Shown here piece by piece: positions 5,890 through 6,172 of a stretch of 6,172 nt of DNA. The notes under the pieces are model-generated. The model was not told where the DNA came from and searched no databases. It saw nothing but the letters and a program-made list of their open reading frames with translations. Numbering within the stretch: the first letter of the stretch is position 1; each line of letters opens with the position of its first letter. The translations under genes and the position numbers were made by a program. The stretch comes from Deltaproteobacteria bacterium GWA2_55_10 (GTDB lineage: Bacteria > Desulfobacterota > GWC2-55-46). The DNA lies in the NCBI GenBank assembly GCA_001797415.1, contig MGPL01000011.1, positions 3,129-9,300 on the forward strand, in the 5' to 3' direction.

Positions 5890-6172
5890 TTACTCCACGA
5901 CCACCACACCTTTCATCCTGAAGACCGTATGCGGGTCGCAGAAGTAGTGGAACTCCCCGGCCTTATCGAAGGTTATCGAGAACGATTCATTCCTGTTGAG
6001 CCTCTTAGACCCCCAGGCGCCGTCTGCGACCCCGTCCTTTCCGCTCGTTACCGTATGCTGGTTATCGGCGGCGTTCACCCACCTTACGGTATCCCCGGCC
6101 TTTACCGTGACCGAGCTTGGCATGAAGCTGTAGTCGATTATCTGGACATCAATGGTATCGGCTGACGAGACG
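5890..6172 (-). CDS. Type-1 copper protein (cupredoxin, plastocyanin/azurin-like), 5'-truncated by window edge
   Basis: About 93 residues are visible. The frame stays open through the right edge (SSADTIDVQIIDYSF precedes the Met codon at 6121-6123), so that Met is internal and the true start, probably with a signal peptide, is outside the window. The visible part is a nearly complete small cupredoxin: DYSFMPSSVTVKAGDTVRWVN (start strands), NQHTV (first His ligand), AGEFHYFCDPHTVFRMKG (Cys, His and Met ligands with C-x2-H-x4-M spacing), ending in VVVVE. All four type-1 copper ligands are present, so it should bind blue copper and carry single electrons in the periplasm. Its partner is not evident. 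The nearest same-strand gene is the exported YqgE/AlgH protein 97 nt away, and a b-type cytochrome lies about 2.5 kb further downstream. Confidence 0.92.
   Translation of the reverse strand, partial: VSSADTIDVQIIDYSFMPSSVTVKAGDTVRWVNAADNQHTVTSGKDGVADGAWGSKRLNRNESFSITFDKAGEFHYFCDPHTVFRMKGVVVVE

Overview
The window looks like a piece of chromosome from an uncultured Gram-negative bacterium. GC content is moderately high (about 55% by eye), and AGG (Arg) and ATA (Ile) codons are used freely. That codon style, together with the gene set (YceI, cytochrome b561, YqgE/AlgH, a membrane protein ending in TPRs), would suit a Desulfobacterota- or Nitrospirota-like lineage. The lineage is an inference from style, not a demonstrated placement.

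Layout. Left edge to 724 (+): the 3' part of a gene for a membrane protein that ends in five TPR repeats, closed by a near-perfect intrinsic terminator (about 740-776). 725-937: a convergent intergenic region holding the terminator and a roughly 90-bp imperfect palindrome of the widespread repeat class that translates as 'SPSPLQGEGWDEG', flanked by a 9-bp direct repeat. 938-5006 (-): three genes read leftward with gaps of 48 and 25 nt. In transcription order these are a fused MFS-like/spermidine-synthase-like membrane protein, a cytochrome b561-YceI fusion, and a stand-alone secreted YceI. They follow a textbook sigma70-type promoter (TTGATA, 17 nt, TATAAT; 5066-5094). 5130-5792 (-): a YqgE/AlgH-family protein that unusually carries a signal peptide and a His/Pro/Gln-rich linker. 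5890 to the right edge (-): the 3' part of a gene for a small type-1 copper protein (cupredoxin).

How the genes may work together. All the minus-strand products are predicted to be exported or in the inner membrane, and several are redox- or lipid-linked. Cytochrome b561 is a diheme quinone-linked electron carrier, and YceI proteins are lipocalin-like periplasmic binders of polyisoprenoid or quinone-like lipids. The E. coli yceJ-yceI pair (b561 plus YceI) is the known counterpart. Here that pair is fused into one reading frame through a segment that looks like a signal peptide with a signal peptidase I site, and a second yceI copy follows. The MFS/spermidine-synthase-like protein heads the operon. 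Its SAM-binding fold is intact, but its substrate site differs from true spermidine synthases, so its product is unknown. No CRISPR array, tRNA, rRNA, transposase gene or phage gene was seen. No intergenic stretch exceeds 300 bases.
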